This document shows positions 22,901 through 32,900 of a stretch of DNA of 64,000 nt, piece by piece. Within the stretch, counting starts at the first letter, position 1; each line of letters opens with the position of its first letter. Source of the stretch: Asterias amurensis (taxonomy: Eukaryota > Echinodermata > Asteroidea > Forcipulatida > Asteriidae); assembly GCF_032118995.1 (NCBI RefSeq), contig NC_092665.1, positions 16,698,012-16,762,011 of the forward strand. The letters run 5' to 3'. Made by a program: the position numbers and the translations under genes. The notes beneath the pieces were generated by a model. That model was not told the origin of the DNA. It worked only from the letters and a program-made list of their open reading frames with translations, and made no database searches.

Positions 22901-25900
22901 TTCAATTATTTGAAACCAGTCGTTGTGAAAATGGAAACATAGTCAATATAGTGGGAGCACTATAACAAGTCTAATACTTATAATATGATTTGAGGCACTG
23001 TATATTGAGGTAGCAGTGCATTTTGTTTGTGGCAACACCATGTGTATCTACTTGCTAGGTAGATTCTAATCTATTGAGAACTTGTCTTGCTTTATATTCT
23101 ACTACCAAGGAGTAAGTCTCATACTTACTGATTTGTTTGTGAACATGGGTCAGGATAAAGATAGTGGTACAACTACAACAAGTCTACTTCTTACTGATTG
23201 TGAACATGGCAACATGATAAAGATAGTTGGAGTCGATCCACTACTTACTGTTTCTCCTGCTCAAACTGCTGCAATCTCTGCTGCCTCAACATCACCTCCT
23301 CAGCATTCTCTCCTGCTTCAGCTAAAGCAGCTCTGTCTTGATCCAGAGCTTCTTGTTCCTGACGGGCAAGATAGCGACTCCTGGCCTGAAGTGCTCTAAG
23401 ATTCTCCTGGTGGTCAAATCAGGAAGGAAGAGAAATGTTTATGCCATTGTTTCTTTTTAGAACTGCTAAAACTTGTTATTACACAATCTTCATAGAAGTA
23501 GTTTGTGATGCCCCACAACAAAACTAGACAGTTCTTGCAAAAAGTGAAATGGTATTAAAAGCGAAGACAACTACACATCACCTTAAACATCAGTACAAAT
23601 TACTCGTCCTAACTTAAGACTAGCCTTATGTATTAAATATATCTCCTAGGACGAGTCTAAAGTTAGGACTAGTCCCCTGGATAATTTTACCCTGTTTGAA
23701 TGATGGACATAACTAATGATTAGACATCCATACCCTGTTTGATGAGACATCGGTTCTAAGATTCAGCAACGTCTTCATTCTCTGGTCCATGTGATTCTTA
23801 TGACGTTCTTCTTCTTCTGCTTCCTTCTGACGAACCCTAAAAAGTCAAAGGTTTAATGTCAGGTCTAAACATCTACGTTTACTGAGAATTAAGACCATGC
23901 AGTAATAAAGGAAAACTGCCGTCAAATTTGTAAATAATTTGGGGTTGAAACAAAGAAAAATTTGACTGGACCAGGACTTGAGCCTGCGGCCTCCAGATTA
24001 TTTGGCGACTATTTCTTGAAGTCTGTCACTCATCTTACTGTACTTACTTGGCAACCGTTTCTTTAAGATACTTAGCAGCAGCCTCTCTGGAGCGACGAGC
24101 GGCGCTCATCGCTTGACGATGTTTACGATCTCTCTCACGCAATGCTGCCATGTGGTCTCTGTTACAAAAACAGAAAGCAACATTATTGTTAAGTAGGATT
24201 TGAAACTTTGAATGGTGGAAGTATAATTAAAGAGAGGTTTGTGGTGAAACCATGTGATCTTTTTTGAGTAGTGTTGATTCTGAAAAGAACTGGTGGTTAA
24301 CGATTCAATGTTTTGATCAGTATGCTCTGATCATCTTCTCTCATAACCAACACAAAAGAGATATTCACATGGTGCTACCGCAAACATCTCTCAACATTTT
24401 TGTTACATTGGAAATTTTCCACCTTTGGAGTTGATGTTAAATGTACATCCAAACTAGCCCTGTTCCTCCTTTCCTACCTTTCTCTATTCCTACGTCGTCT
24501 GTCAGCCTGAACAACTTTGATGGTTTCCTTCCGAGCTCGTTGCATGACATTCTCCGTTCTCTCTTGCTCAAAGCGTTCTTCCTGTACCTCAAGATCTTCC
24601 TCAGCTAAGATGAACTTCCCTTGCTCCAGCTCAGCTTTAGAGAGTTGCAGCCTGAAACAAAATAGACAGAAACATATATTTTTTCCAACCCTAAAGAAGA
24701 AAAGGGATCAGACAAAATGAGAAGCTGACAGATGACGGCATTGGTACAAGGAAGCCAACCAATTGGTTCAAGTCAAGCAAAAACATTTGTTAAGCTAGGA
24801 TCATCATGTTGAGCTAACTCAGGCATTTTGACAATGGTTCTCCAATGGTATCTCACTGGAAATGGGATACCAACCATAATACAATGTTAATTACAATGCT
24901 TGTTGACGGTTCCCTGTCAATCTGTTATGTGATATTTACTGCTTAGCAGTTTTAGACAATCCCACCACTTACTCTGCTTCACTGAGACGTTCTTCAATCT
25001 GTTTCTCCAAGTCACCCTCTGCTTGTAGCTCCTTTTCCAGCTTAGTTAGTTTACTCCGGAGGCGATGAACATTAGCCATGTTACCTTGCTCTTCATTAAG
25101 GGCAAGTTGCTCCCGGACATGTTCCTTCTCTAGCTCAAGAGCCTCGAGCTTGGTGCGACATTTCTTCAGCTCTTCCCTTTCATTATAAATATAAATATTA
25201 TACATAAATAATAAATGAACAAACAACATGAGCATTCACTAAAAGGAGCGATGTTAACCACTTCATGCTGGTAACCCGTAGAAAAAAAAACACCCAGAAA
25301 AAGGGATATTACAAGCTTGATTTCCAGCACCTTCTGTTCCCTTTAGATGAAATGAATGGTAGGTGAATGCTGCGCTGTTATACAAAATAATGTTTGGGAG
25401 GATATTCATGTCAGCCATCCAACTGACTGCAGAAAATAGAGGTCGCTCTGAATATGCTTAGGTGTTAAAAAACATCTGCTGGAGGAGAGTCCAGAAAAAC
25501 TTGGCAGATATTAATGACATCAATGAGTAGCTAAGAAACTGACATGAACTGGTATGTAGAGTTATTACCACATCTTCAAATGTAGACACTTTGACTACTA
25601 ACCTTGTTGTCTGCATAATGTGTTCACTCTCCAGTACCTGACCTGCTAAGTTATCCAGATGGCGCCGGAGAGCCAGCATTCGCAGCTTTTCATGACGGCT
25701 AAACTTTTGTTTAGCGGACGATGGCCTGTCACTACCATGCTCACTTAAACTTTCTTCTGGCCTGTGAGGAAATACAGACATGAGTAAAAAAATATAAGTG
25801 AATTGCCTGAACAGAGTATTTTCAGGATCAGATGTTTTAATTGATCTAAGCTCGCGCACCTGTTTAAACAAATTGGCATTGTTGAATTTAAAAAGAAAAT

Positions 25901-26149
25901 TGTTTTAATCCAACGTAGCCCGAGTTCTCACCCTGTCAGTGACGTGTCATCGCTCTGTGACCACATCTCAGGATCGCTTTCATATTCCAAAGGTCCCTCG
26001 CTTGATTCCATCCACTGACGCGTCTCGTGACTACCGCCCTCTGCTGCTTCAAATCCTCCCGGAGATTGTAGGTCGCCATCTGGGCTTGGGCTGTCGTCCA
26101 GAAGGTAACTGTCACCATCCTGATTGGGATACGTCAGTTCCTGCGACAT
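7913..26149 (-). CDS. CFAP74: Cilia- and flagella-associated protein 74 (complete, 34 exons)
   Basis: CFAP74/FAP74 is a structural protein of the C1d projection of the axonemal central apparatus, working with CFAP46, CFAP54 and CFAP221 in ciliary motility. The 34 exons join in phase to about 1717 residues, slightly longer than human (about 1600). N-terminal acidic region (1-75), long Glu/Arg-rich coiled coil (about 90-450), then a chain of Ig-like ASH/MSP beta-domains to the C-terminus. Diagnostic near-identities to vertebrate CFAP74 include VDLKICMFDRLYQDA (exon 19), ELLPKTAYIQAQS (exon 19), DKETGVLEAPMTI (exon 20), DVQPNDGFGT (exon 22), VHPPLELSHS and VGPTAFEFVVP (exon 23), and LKGDVLERY (exon 34). 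The start is ATG 26149 (MSQELTYPNQD), the first methionine of exon 1. It is head-to-head with NOC2L. One intron uses a GC donor. Exon coordinates are in the four block entries below. Confidence 0.96.
8496..8700. repeat. Dispersed repeat with GAAAGACTCTGCC...TTCGAAACGTCAGGCC
   Basis: It contains AATGGTTCTTTT..AAAGAACCATT (a short inverted repeat) followed by CGAGAAAGACTCTGCC and TTCGAAACGTCAGGCCATTAA. A degraded relative lies at about 9775-9845 (GAAATGTCAGGCAACTC then the same TTTTTTGCATCTAT tail). Intronic, between CFAP74 exons 32 and 33. Confidence 0.55.
10196..10380. repeat. Dispersed repeat family A, copy 2
   Basis: Same ordered segments as the copy at 1312-1495 (GCTAAGCACAAC, TACCATGTTATATG, TATCCTGCTTAAATCTGC, AAGCAGCTCTATTAA). 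CFAP74 intron 29. A truncated third piece follows at 10503-10560, abutting exon 29. Confidence 0.75.
10862..11244. mobile_element. TTAA-flanked foldback MITE, copy 1
   Basis: Terminal inverted repeats start AGGAACACGTTGCCTTGGAT and are flanked by TTAA on both sides (10858-10861, 11245-11248), the expected target duplication of piggyBac/Kolobok-type transposases. The centre is a perfect 56-bp palindrome (11026-11081) of GGCCATTTATGGGAGTCAAAA and its complement. A second copy lies at 50634-51015. No transposase, so non-autonomous. Confidence 0.9.
11990..12130 (-). repeat. tRNA-derived SINE beside CFAP74 exon 27
   Basis: On the minus strand, a B-box-like GGGTTCGAATTCC followed by AAGACACTTGTGTCCTGGAGC and a CTTCACCCAGGGGTATAAATGGGT tail, in the layout of other tRNA-headed SINEs. 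It sits in CFAP74 intron 27, about 45 bp past exon 27. Confidence 0.6.
12398..12560 (+). repeat. tRNA-derived SINE, second family
   Basis: A-box-like TGGCTCAGTGAA at about 12403 and B box GGTTCGATTCC at about 12447, then GGGGATTAGGTTTTCATCAG and GGGTTTTCCCTCCC. Different tail from family S. CFAP74 intron 26. Confidence 0.65.
13100..13260. repeat. Dispersed repeat family B (ACACCATGTGAATATCTC type), fragment
   Basis: It carries ACCAATGGTTCTTTTCAGAACC, ACATGGTGTTACC and TTTCCACCATGCAAAGTTTG. The same modules recur, in either orientation, at about 15375-15465, 24195-24440 and 36540-36835. Confidence 0.7.
14022..14180. repeat. 23-bp tandem repeat
   Basis: Five to seven units of AAAATGCCCTCATTGAGGCCAAC with drift at both edges (CACCCTCACTGA... 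to GCCCTCACTGGGG). Minisatellite in CFAP74 intron 23; units are not a multiple of three and no frame runs through it. Confidence 0.9.
14421..16856 (-). other. CFAP74: CFAP74 exons 19-23: most conserved core
   Basis: Exons: 16606-16856, 16312-16399, 15774-15947, 15119-15252, 14421-14697. This is the stretch closest to vertebrate CFAP74 (residues about 862-1169), including the 15-residue VDLKICMFDRLYQDA-type segment, RHSLLDEAGPCFDKET, FIDFGFATIHES (ASH-type 'DFG' strand), PLETVDLDIIFS, and FAATAMEDSSITSLSVINS followed by VPRIGKGE. Conservation this dense suggests the contact surface with other C1d subunits; that is inference. Confidence 0.93.
19101..19192. repeat. CFAP74: 46-bp tandem duplication spanning the acceptor of CFAP74 exon 14
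   Basis: The block from AAAATCAACATGACTAGTGT through CTAGAAATAGAAA occurs twice back to back (19101-19146 and 19147-19192). It contains the first 31 coding nt of exon 14 and its acceptor, so two near-identical 3' splice sites exist, at 19131 and 19177. Only the exon-proximal one (19131) keeps the frame; the other adds 46 nt. Confidence 0.85.
20362..20465 (-). repeat. tRNA-derived SINE family S, copy 2
   Basis: TTTTGGGTTGGAACAAACAA, then a decayed B box and A box (GGATATCTCAATGAGTAGAG on the minus strand). CFAP74 intron 11. Confidence 0.7.
20863..21055. repeat. Dispersed repeat family A, copy 3
   Basis: GGCCAAAATTCATAGAGCTG, ATGCATACCAGAATAAGG, GTATCCTGCTTATTTCTGC and AAGCAGCTCCATGAAACT, in the family order. 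CFAP74 intron 10. Confidence 0.75.
23604..23690. repeat. Foldback family C, copy 2
   Basis: CTCGTCCTAACTTAAGACTA and AGGACGAGTCTAAAGTTAGG pair loosely, as in the copies at 4194 and 42264. CFAP74 intron 6. Confidence 0.6.
23916..24005 (-). repeat. tRNA-derived SINE family S, truncated copy
   Basis: TTTGGGGTTGAAACAAAG then GGACCAGGACTTGAGCC (degraded B box); the A box is missing. It ends about 40 bp from CFAP74 exon 5. Confidence 0.6.
24195..24440. repeat. Dispersed repeat family B, near full copy
   Basis: AGGATTTGAAACTTTGAATG, AGAGAGGTTTGTGGTGAAACCATGTGA, GAGTAGTGTTGATTCTGAAAAG, a central CAGTATGCTCTGATC and a mirrored second half (ACATGGTGCTACCGCAAAC). The two halves make it a loose foldback. 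CFAP74 intron 4. Confidence 0.75.
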
Positions 26150-26941
26150 TTTGTTGGTTCTTCGTCCTGTGTACTGTAGTTTCAGATTTTATAATTTCTG
26201 CAATGGATACAAAATATCCCTGTTTCAGATTTTAGAACAATTCATTGGTTTGGACTTTGGCTTGGGCACTAAAAACAACAAAGTCAAAGTATCACTACTG
26301 CAGTTGCACTAATGATGTATACAAATAATCACTGTTAAAATAAATTTAAGAATAGATTTTATTTAATATTACAATATTAAATAATTCATATTATTAATAA
26401 TAAAAACAGGCCTGTTGTTTACTAAGAGAATCGTATCATTCATCGATCAAGGCGAAGGTGCACTTGCATTTACCATTAATTTAGCAAGTTGCACTGCGTC
26501 TTTTTATGATGACAAATTATTCAATATTTATTATTAATTTATTGTCCACAAAAAAATAATCTGTCACTGTCAGTGTCACTCAGTCATTGGTGCCGGCCCT
26601 GTTCGCCGAATTTACACACAAATTTCCATGAACTCCCACATGCAAAGTAATTTATCAAACAGTTAATATTCTACAATAGCTACTTTGCGCACCTTTTTTA
26701 TTCTCAAAGTTGCATTCTAGAAGAAAGAAGTTCCTTCATTTTTCCTCATTCACCTATGCAAGTCGCCATCTTCGTCTTAGCAACAAGTTGTGATTCGATC
26801 CAAACAGTCAACAGAGGGCGATCTTCTGTTATTAAATAGCGCCCTCATGTGTCAAGAAGATCTGAACGGGTGACCATCGAAACACGTGTGCGGTGCATTT
26901 TTTTAATCTTCAAATAAATACATCGTCAAACAAGAGTAAAA
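26150..26941. promoter_or_regulatory. Bidirectional promoter region CFAP74 / NOC2L
   Basis: The two start codons are 792 bp apart and point away from each other, so this interval must contain both 5' UTRs and promoters. It includes a YY1-type motif AAGATGGCGAC on the minus strand (26772-26762) and an RFX half site AGCAAC (26779-26784). Otherwise AT-rich; no TATA box that I trust. Confidence 0.6.
26762..26784. promoter_or_regulatory. YY1-like motif next to an RFX half-site
   Basis: AAGATGGCGAC (minus strand) matches the YY1 core found at transcription starts of many housekeeping and ribosome-biogenesis genes; GTTGCT, seven bases away, matches one half of the ciliary X-box. The position, 158-180 bp upstream of the NOC2L ATG and about 610-635 bp from CFAP74's, suits NOC2L better. 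Confidence 0.35.
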
Positions 26942-29900
26942 ATGCCATCGAAAAACAAATCAAGGTAGGTTTAAGTGTGTCTATTTACCCTCATGCACCA
27001 TTGACCATATTGTAATTCCCGAAATGTCGTTAATAGTGTTGATAATCATGAATAGAAAAAAAAAAGTTTGGGGTTGTCAAGTCCTTAACCAGGTACAGCT
27101 ACCTAAAAGACGTGTATTTCCGACAGTTGTAAAGATTTTTGATTGTTTATTAATAATATATATTTTAAAATATTGTTTACAAACAAGCTGACTGTGCAAG
27201 CTTAATTATGGTACAAGTCAACTCAACAAGACATCACCGACTGCAGCAGATTGATTGGCGTTAAAATTGTACACAAAATAAAATAAAGTTTACTAAAAAT
27301 AAAAAATAAAATTAAGAACAGCGGACAAAAAACTGATTATTTTGTAGCTTTTCTATTATGGGGGTACCGGAATTATGATTGACTGCCTTTTTGCTATATT
27401 TGACACCAGCATAACCAGGAAGAAGATTGCTGATATGACAGCCGAGGAGCTGATGGCAGCTTCTGATTCCGACAGTGATGATGTCTCGGACCTTGAGATT
27501 GCAGAAGATGAGGAAGATGCTGAGGAAAGCTTTGGAGATGATGAGGAAGGAAGTGAAGATGAAGATGAAGAAGAAGACGAAGACGTTGAAAAAGAAGAAG
27601 AGTTTGAAGAAGGTGATGAAGAGCTTGAAGGTGAAGAGGAAGAAGAAGATGAGGAGGAAGGAAGTGGCGATGATGAAGAGGGAACAGCAGAAGAAGGGTT
27701 TACAGTCCCAGGGTAGGTTGGTTTGTCTTGAATGAAGATGAGTAGACTAGGAGGAGGAGAATGTGGTTAACCAGAGTCAGTCAGTTTAACTCTCAGTGGC
27801 AACAGTAAGGAAGATGTCTCCCAGTGGAGATGGTTGAGAGTTTTATAGAGAAACAATTAAAGATGCTGAATTTACTGAGTGGGTTTTGGATAAAAAATGT
27901 TCATGATTTCCTCTTACAGAAAAATGAGTCAACACAAGCAGAGTCTCGAGAAGTTGAAGGAAACTGACCCAGAGTTTTACAAGTTCTTGGAGGAGAATGA
28001 CCAAGAGCTTCTCCAGTTTGAAGACTCGGATTACACGAGCGATGAGGAAGGACCTGTACATGAACTTCCTGAGGAACTCGAGGTCAGTACTCAGATCCCA
28101 GTCAGTGATGACGCTCAACACTACCAAAAATGTTCAGACTGCTGTTAAAAAATAACAAGTGCTAATCAATTTCAGCTTTCAGGGTACCTAAACAAGTATC
28201 AATCATTATCAATCTTCAGCCATTTGTTTTATGGAGTTTCATTGTTTAATAGTTGACTTATCCCAGGCTCTTTGCAAAGTGAAACAAATTTAAAACAAAC
28301 AGTTCACAGAGTTTCATGTTTTGATGACAAGTGCAAGTTGCTTTGCCAAATTTCAGATTACTGTAAGAAATCGTTCCACAAACTCATCCTGAGTTTTTGA
28401 ATTACAATGCAAGTCCCAGAGATCTTGAGTCTTGAAAGAAATTAGAAATTAAGTCTCAAATTACTTAAAGATTTGTGGAGTCTCATCCAAAGACCAAAAC
28501 TTGTTTTTCTTTTAAGGAACTTTTTAAAAGTTTTACAGTCACTCCCCAGTTGATACCAGTAAGAACTCATTCCCTGATGCCTACAGAAAAAAACTGAAAT
28601 CCCTCTCCTGTTTCCAGAGCAGACTTAATTAAAGTATTATTCTGAGCTTTGTCCTTACCTCATTTTGCGTGACTCTATTTTGTTTCAGGATTTTGTAGAT
28701 AGTGACGATGAAGATTACACCATAGAAGGAGACGACAGCAAAGCTCCAAGAAAATCCGGCAAGGATGTCTCTTTAGCCATGGTGGAAAAATGGCGGAAAC
28801 AGCTTCAGGTCAGTCAACAAATTGTTTGTTCGTCGTCCTCAGTTTCTGAAGAACTGTTCAATTTGTTTATGAACCAAACGGAAAGAAGACAAGGAAGGAA
28901 GTTTCCGTTTTATTCCAGGGAAAAAAACACGGTGTCCGTTGGGGACTGAAAACCCAATCTATGTACAGCCAGGTGGGATTCAAACCGAGGTCCTAGAGGT
29001 GGAAGGTGAGGAAAGATACCACTACACCAACCTGACCACCCAAATCAAATTCAAACGACTACGAATCTTTACCAGCGATGCAAAGAAGCAGATTTTTTAT
29101 ATTTTTCCCTCACATAATCACAATAAACCAAGGGAGTTTTTTTCATCTTACAGGTGTTCTCACTGAACAGTTTGCATGAGGTTGTGAAGGCATTCCGTGC
29201 TGCTGTTCAACAGATATCATCAGATGCTGAAGTCAGTCAGTACAGAGTAGAAGGCAGCGCAGGTGAGACACGATTTAAGTTCTAGATTGAAATGTTTAAT
29301 GCAAATTAACATATAACAATAACATAACAAATATTTGACCACCCAAATCAAATTCAAACAAATTATGAGTCTTTACCAGCAATGCAAAGATAAGAGGAAA
29401 AAGTACAGATTTTGAATATTTTTGCCCTAAAAATAAAGGACCCTCCAAAGAAGGTCCGGTTTGGATCGACAGCTTAGGCCATCTACCCTACTCATTATAT
29501 CAATAAAAAATAATGTAATAGTATTATTATGTTAATAATTGTTATATTATTATTATTATTGTTTAGCTTGCTTGGTTTGAAATACAAAAGTGTTTATTTA
29601 TTTGTTTTGACTTTGTATTCAGTATTCAATGCCATGGTGAGTCTATGCTTGAAGCATGTTCATCCCACTCTGCAGAAGGTCTTGGAGATGGAGGACAAAC
29701 CTGTGAAAAAGTAAGCTAAGTCTTGAGATGTTTCTAATGTACTATGGTAACGTATGAATAGATGTCATTCAATGAATAGATCATCCCTAGCAGTGCCTTG
29801 TATCACAGATGTCTTAAGTCATACGCTTTAAGCTTTAAATTACTAATTTCAAATTGCAAAGAAGACTTCTAGAAAGAAAAACTGCACTCAGTGTATAGAC

Positions 29901-32900
29901 AAGTTCAAAGCTGACTTCCTGAAACTTGTTTTGGTCATGACTTTCACAAAAGGTCATTTTTAAAGGTGAGTTGCAACCAATGCTGCATGGGTCAGATCAG
30001 TGGGGCTGGCTGCAAAAGACACCATTACATTCCTGCAGCTTAACAACGTTGTCCTGCATTCTTTGCAATTCCGCTTCTCAGCTGCAAGTTGGATTCTCAA
30101 CCCCTCAAATTATTATTCATTTTGTATAGTTTATGAGTTGAATTCTTGACATTCTTATAATTACGCCCTCTCCCATCTTAGGAGAAATCTTCCCACAACA
30201 TCCAAGAAGTGGCATCAGGTACAAGCTACTGTGAAGGTCTACATTACGGACATTGTTAAGGTAAGAGGGACAGTGTGAACATTTGCACTTGTAATAACAA
30301 TTTGTGATATATATTAACATTTTGCTAACAATTTGTTTGTTTTTTATCTATGGAACGATTGTATGAATTACAAGAAGGAATTTGTTTATAAGAAAACCAG
30401 AAGAGTATTCAGATGAGAGACTTATTCTAAAATGCTTTTTTAAAAACAGAAACGACTTAACACCATCCATAACTTCTCTCTTCTTTTCATCAGCTCCTGA
30501 AGCAGTTATCTGAAACAACGATTGTATGCGTCGTTCTGCGTCATATTCATCGTATGATCCCGTACTTCTGTTGCTTCCCTCGGCTTACCAAAGACCTTGT
30601 TAAGGTATGTCCACTTTGGTATAACCAAAAATTAATATTCTTTATCCCCAATGAAAATTTTCATCTATTAGTATGTCTACTTGTTAGAGATTATAAAAAG
30701 GGGCGGGGCTGGGATTGCAGGGGTCATGGGTTTTTGGAGGGGTCAGGGATTGGAGAAGGGGAGGGGTAAAGGGTTGGAAAGAATTGGTTGGGATGGGAGG
30801 GGTAAGGGTCATCGGATTATGGGGGGGGGGGAAGTGGATTGTATGTACTGTGGTTAAATGAGAAGAAAGAATGGTAGAGTAACATGATTTGAACTTGTGT
30901 CCCATCACAATGTCTGTATGCTTAGTGGTCTAGTTGTTAACATCTATTTTAGAATGTAGCGGTTATATGAACCCATTCATCTCATCACTAAATGGTGCTT
31001 CTAGTATACAGTTATTGCAAACAGCACACAAATAAAATAGTGTCATATGATTTCAATTTTGGTTCTAGAAACTGGTAACCCTGTGGAGTACCGGTGAAGA
31101 GGCAGTGAGAGTCTTGTCTTTTCTATCTCTGTTTTCCGTTCATCGATGTATGAAGAAAAACAGCTGGCTGGAGTACATTCTTAAGGTAAGAAGAATTCAA
31201 ATTCTGGTGGTTAAATTATCGGGATGTGGGTTCTGTTTCTGGCCGTGACACTTGTATCTTGAGTCTTGTGTCCTTATGCTACACTTTAATAGCGGGATGT
31301 AGTGCTTTCCGCTCTACCAGCCAGGCTTATGATGGTTGATGCCCAAGACTACATCTGTAAAGACTGTGAAGGGGGTAACCCTGTTTCAGTCCCAGGAGTT
31401 GGTGGCACTGGCCCCTGGAAAAATAGTTGATTTGTAGCCCACACCTTGAAGTGGCCTTCAGGCCTCATGTGTCTGGTGACTTGAATTAAAACAAATGTAT
31501 TTATATTTCCCTAGGTAAAAGTTGAAATGCCATAGAAACTAATAATTTAAAACCTTAAAAAGGCATGCCTAATACCCTCCCTGCTTTATTTTGATTTCCA
31601 GATTTTCCCGCTTAGAAATATCAGCAAAATAGACATTTAATATCGTTTAAAAAAATTGTAAGAGCCCAAGGCATGTACGCCAGCCTTTGCTCTCAATTAA
31701 AATTTTATTTGGGGTTGAACCAAGAAACATTGACTAGAGTGGGATTTGATCCTGCGACATCTGAATTAAGATGCTTTTACTTCACCATCTGAATTGAGGG
31801 TCGGGAAGAGGACAATTTGGGCCCTGGCGTAGACCAAGGAGGAGGGTGTGGTATAAACAAAGCATTGAAGGCTGCAATAGAGGTGGGGTGTAGGGAAAGG
31901 AAGGTTCAGTGTGAAAAACACAAAACTAGGTGCCTGGACGATATTCTGTCCAATTAAGTTTTCGTTAATGATTTGTTTGGGGTAGCTTAAATAAGGGAAC
32001 ATCAAAGCTATTTCTGGTGGTAGCCAGATTGGAGGGCAGAAAGGAATGTTTGTTATAAAGGCCTTTTGTCTTGGTTGGCCTCCTGTAATTTACTGCCCCA
32101 GGACTGTTTTGATATTATTTTGTATGTAATGACTTTAAATTAAATGGTCTTGAAAAGTATACAGTTGAAGTTTATACAGACTTTTTCTTAATTTTCTTTC
32201 ATTGTAATAAAAGAGAGGTAGAGACTGGTTTTTTTTTCTGGTGATGAGAACATTCTTTGTTTTATTAGCTGCACTTCATCAGTCAGAATTAAAGCAATTT
32301 AATGTCCTTTCACAGGAAGTGTTCACAAAAAGCAGTTTGATCTCAGTTTGTCTAATATCCTTACAAATCAAATAAAACAAGAGTCTTTCGTGGTAGACTA
32401 TTAGGCCTACTAGTCTACAAAAATGTATGACTTACTATTAAAAATGACGTATCGAGAAAGCTGTATTACAAATCACCCCTTGGCATGGATTTCTTTTTAC
32501 CGTATATACGACAGTGTTTTACAACCACAGACTCAAGCAAAGCGACTTGTAAGCTAGAAGTTTTCAAAATCGTCTTTGTAACCTCCGTGAAGTATCAGGC
32601 CTGCACCCTTTAAAGCTGCGACCATTCACCTACTGAATATGAACACACCTGTAGTTTCCACTATTAAAAACACCATCCACTACATTGTATGGAACTCCAT
32701 TGAATGATTTCTTCTTTGTAATGGGGAATGACAGGTAGTGGGACATATTCTGATTCCTAGTCACAAAGAAAAGAATTTCGCTTTTGTATTTCTTTAGTGA
32801 CCTTTAGATATGTCAACAACTTCAGTGACGTGTCCCAATTTGGGTAGTTGCTAGGGTAATGCTGCAGAGGGCGGGGTTTATGTTGTTTTGGGGTTAACTA

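Larger units (their letters stand above)
22548..26149 (-). other. CFAP74: CFAP74 exons 1-8: acidic N-terminus and coiled coil
   Basis: Exons in transcript order: 25932-26149, 25603-25761, 24973-25176, 24478-24651, 24048-24158, 23734-23836, 23249-23406, 22548-22779 (453 codons). After an acidic, Ser-rich leader the sequence is almost entirely heptad-like Glu/Lys/Arg/Gln/Leu, for example ALNEEQGNMANVHRLRSKL, matching the human region with EEAGNMAAV. No predicted membrane segment. Exon 3's acceptor (ATAATGAAAG) has a weak pyrimidine tract and is the least certain edge. Exon 8 ends in an acidic, Ser/Tyr-containing linker (SGSSSMEYSADIEEAA). Confidence 0.9.

Noticed and set aside
27475..27735. Lys/Met-rich open frame
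   Set aside because: Shadow frame of the purine-rich acidic exon of NOC2L.
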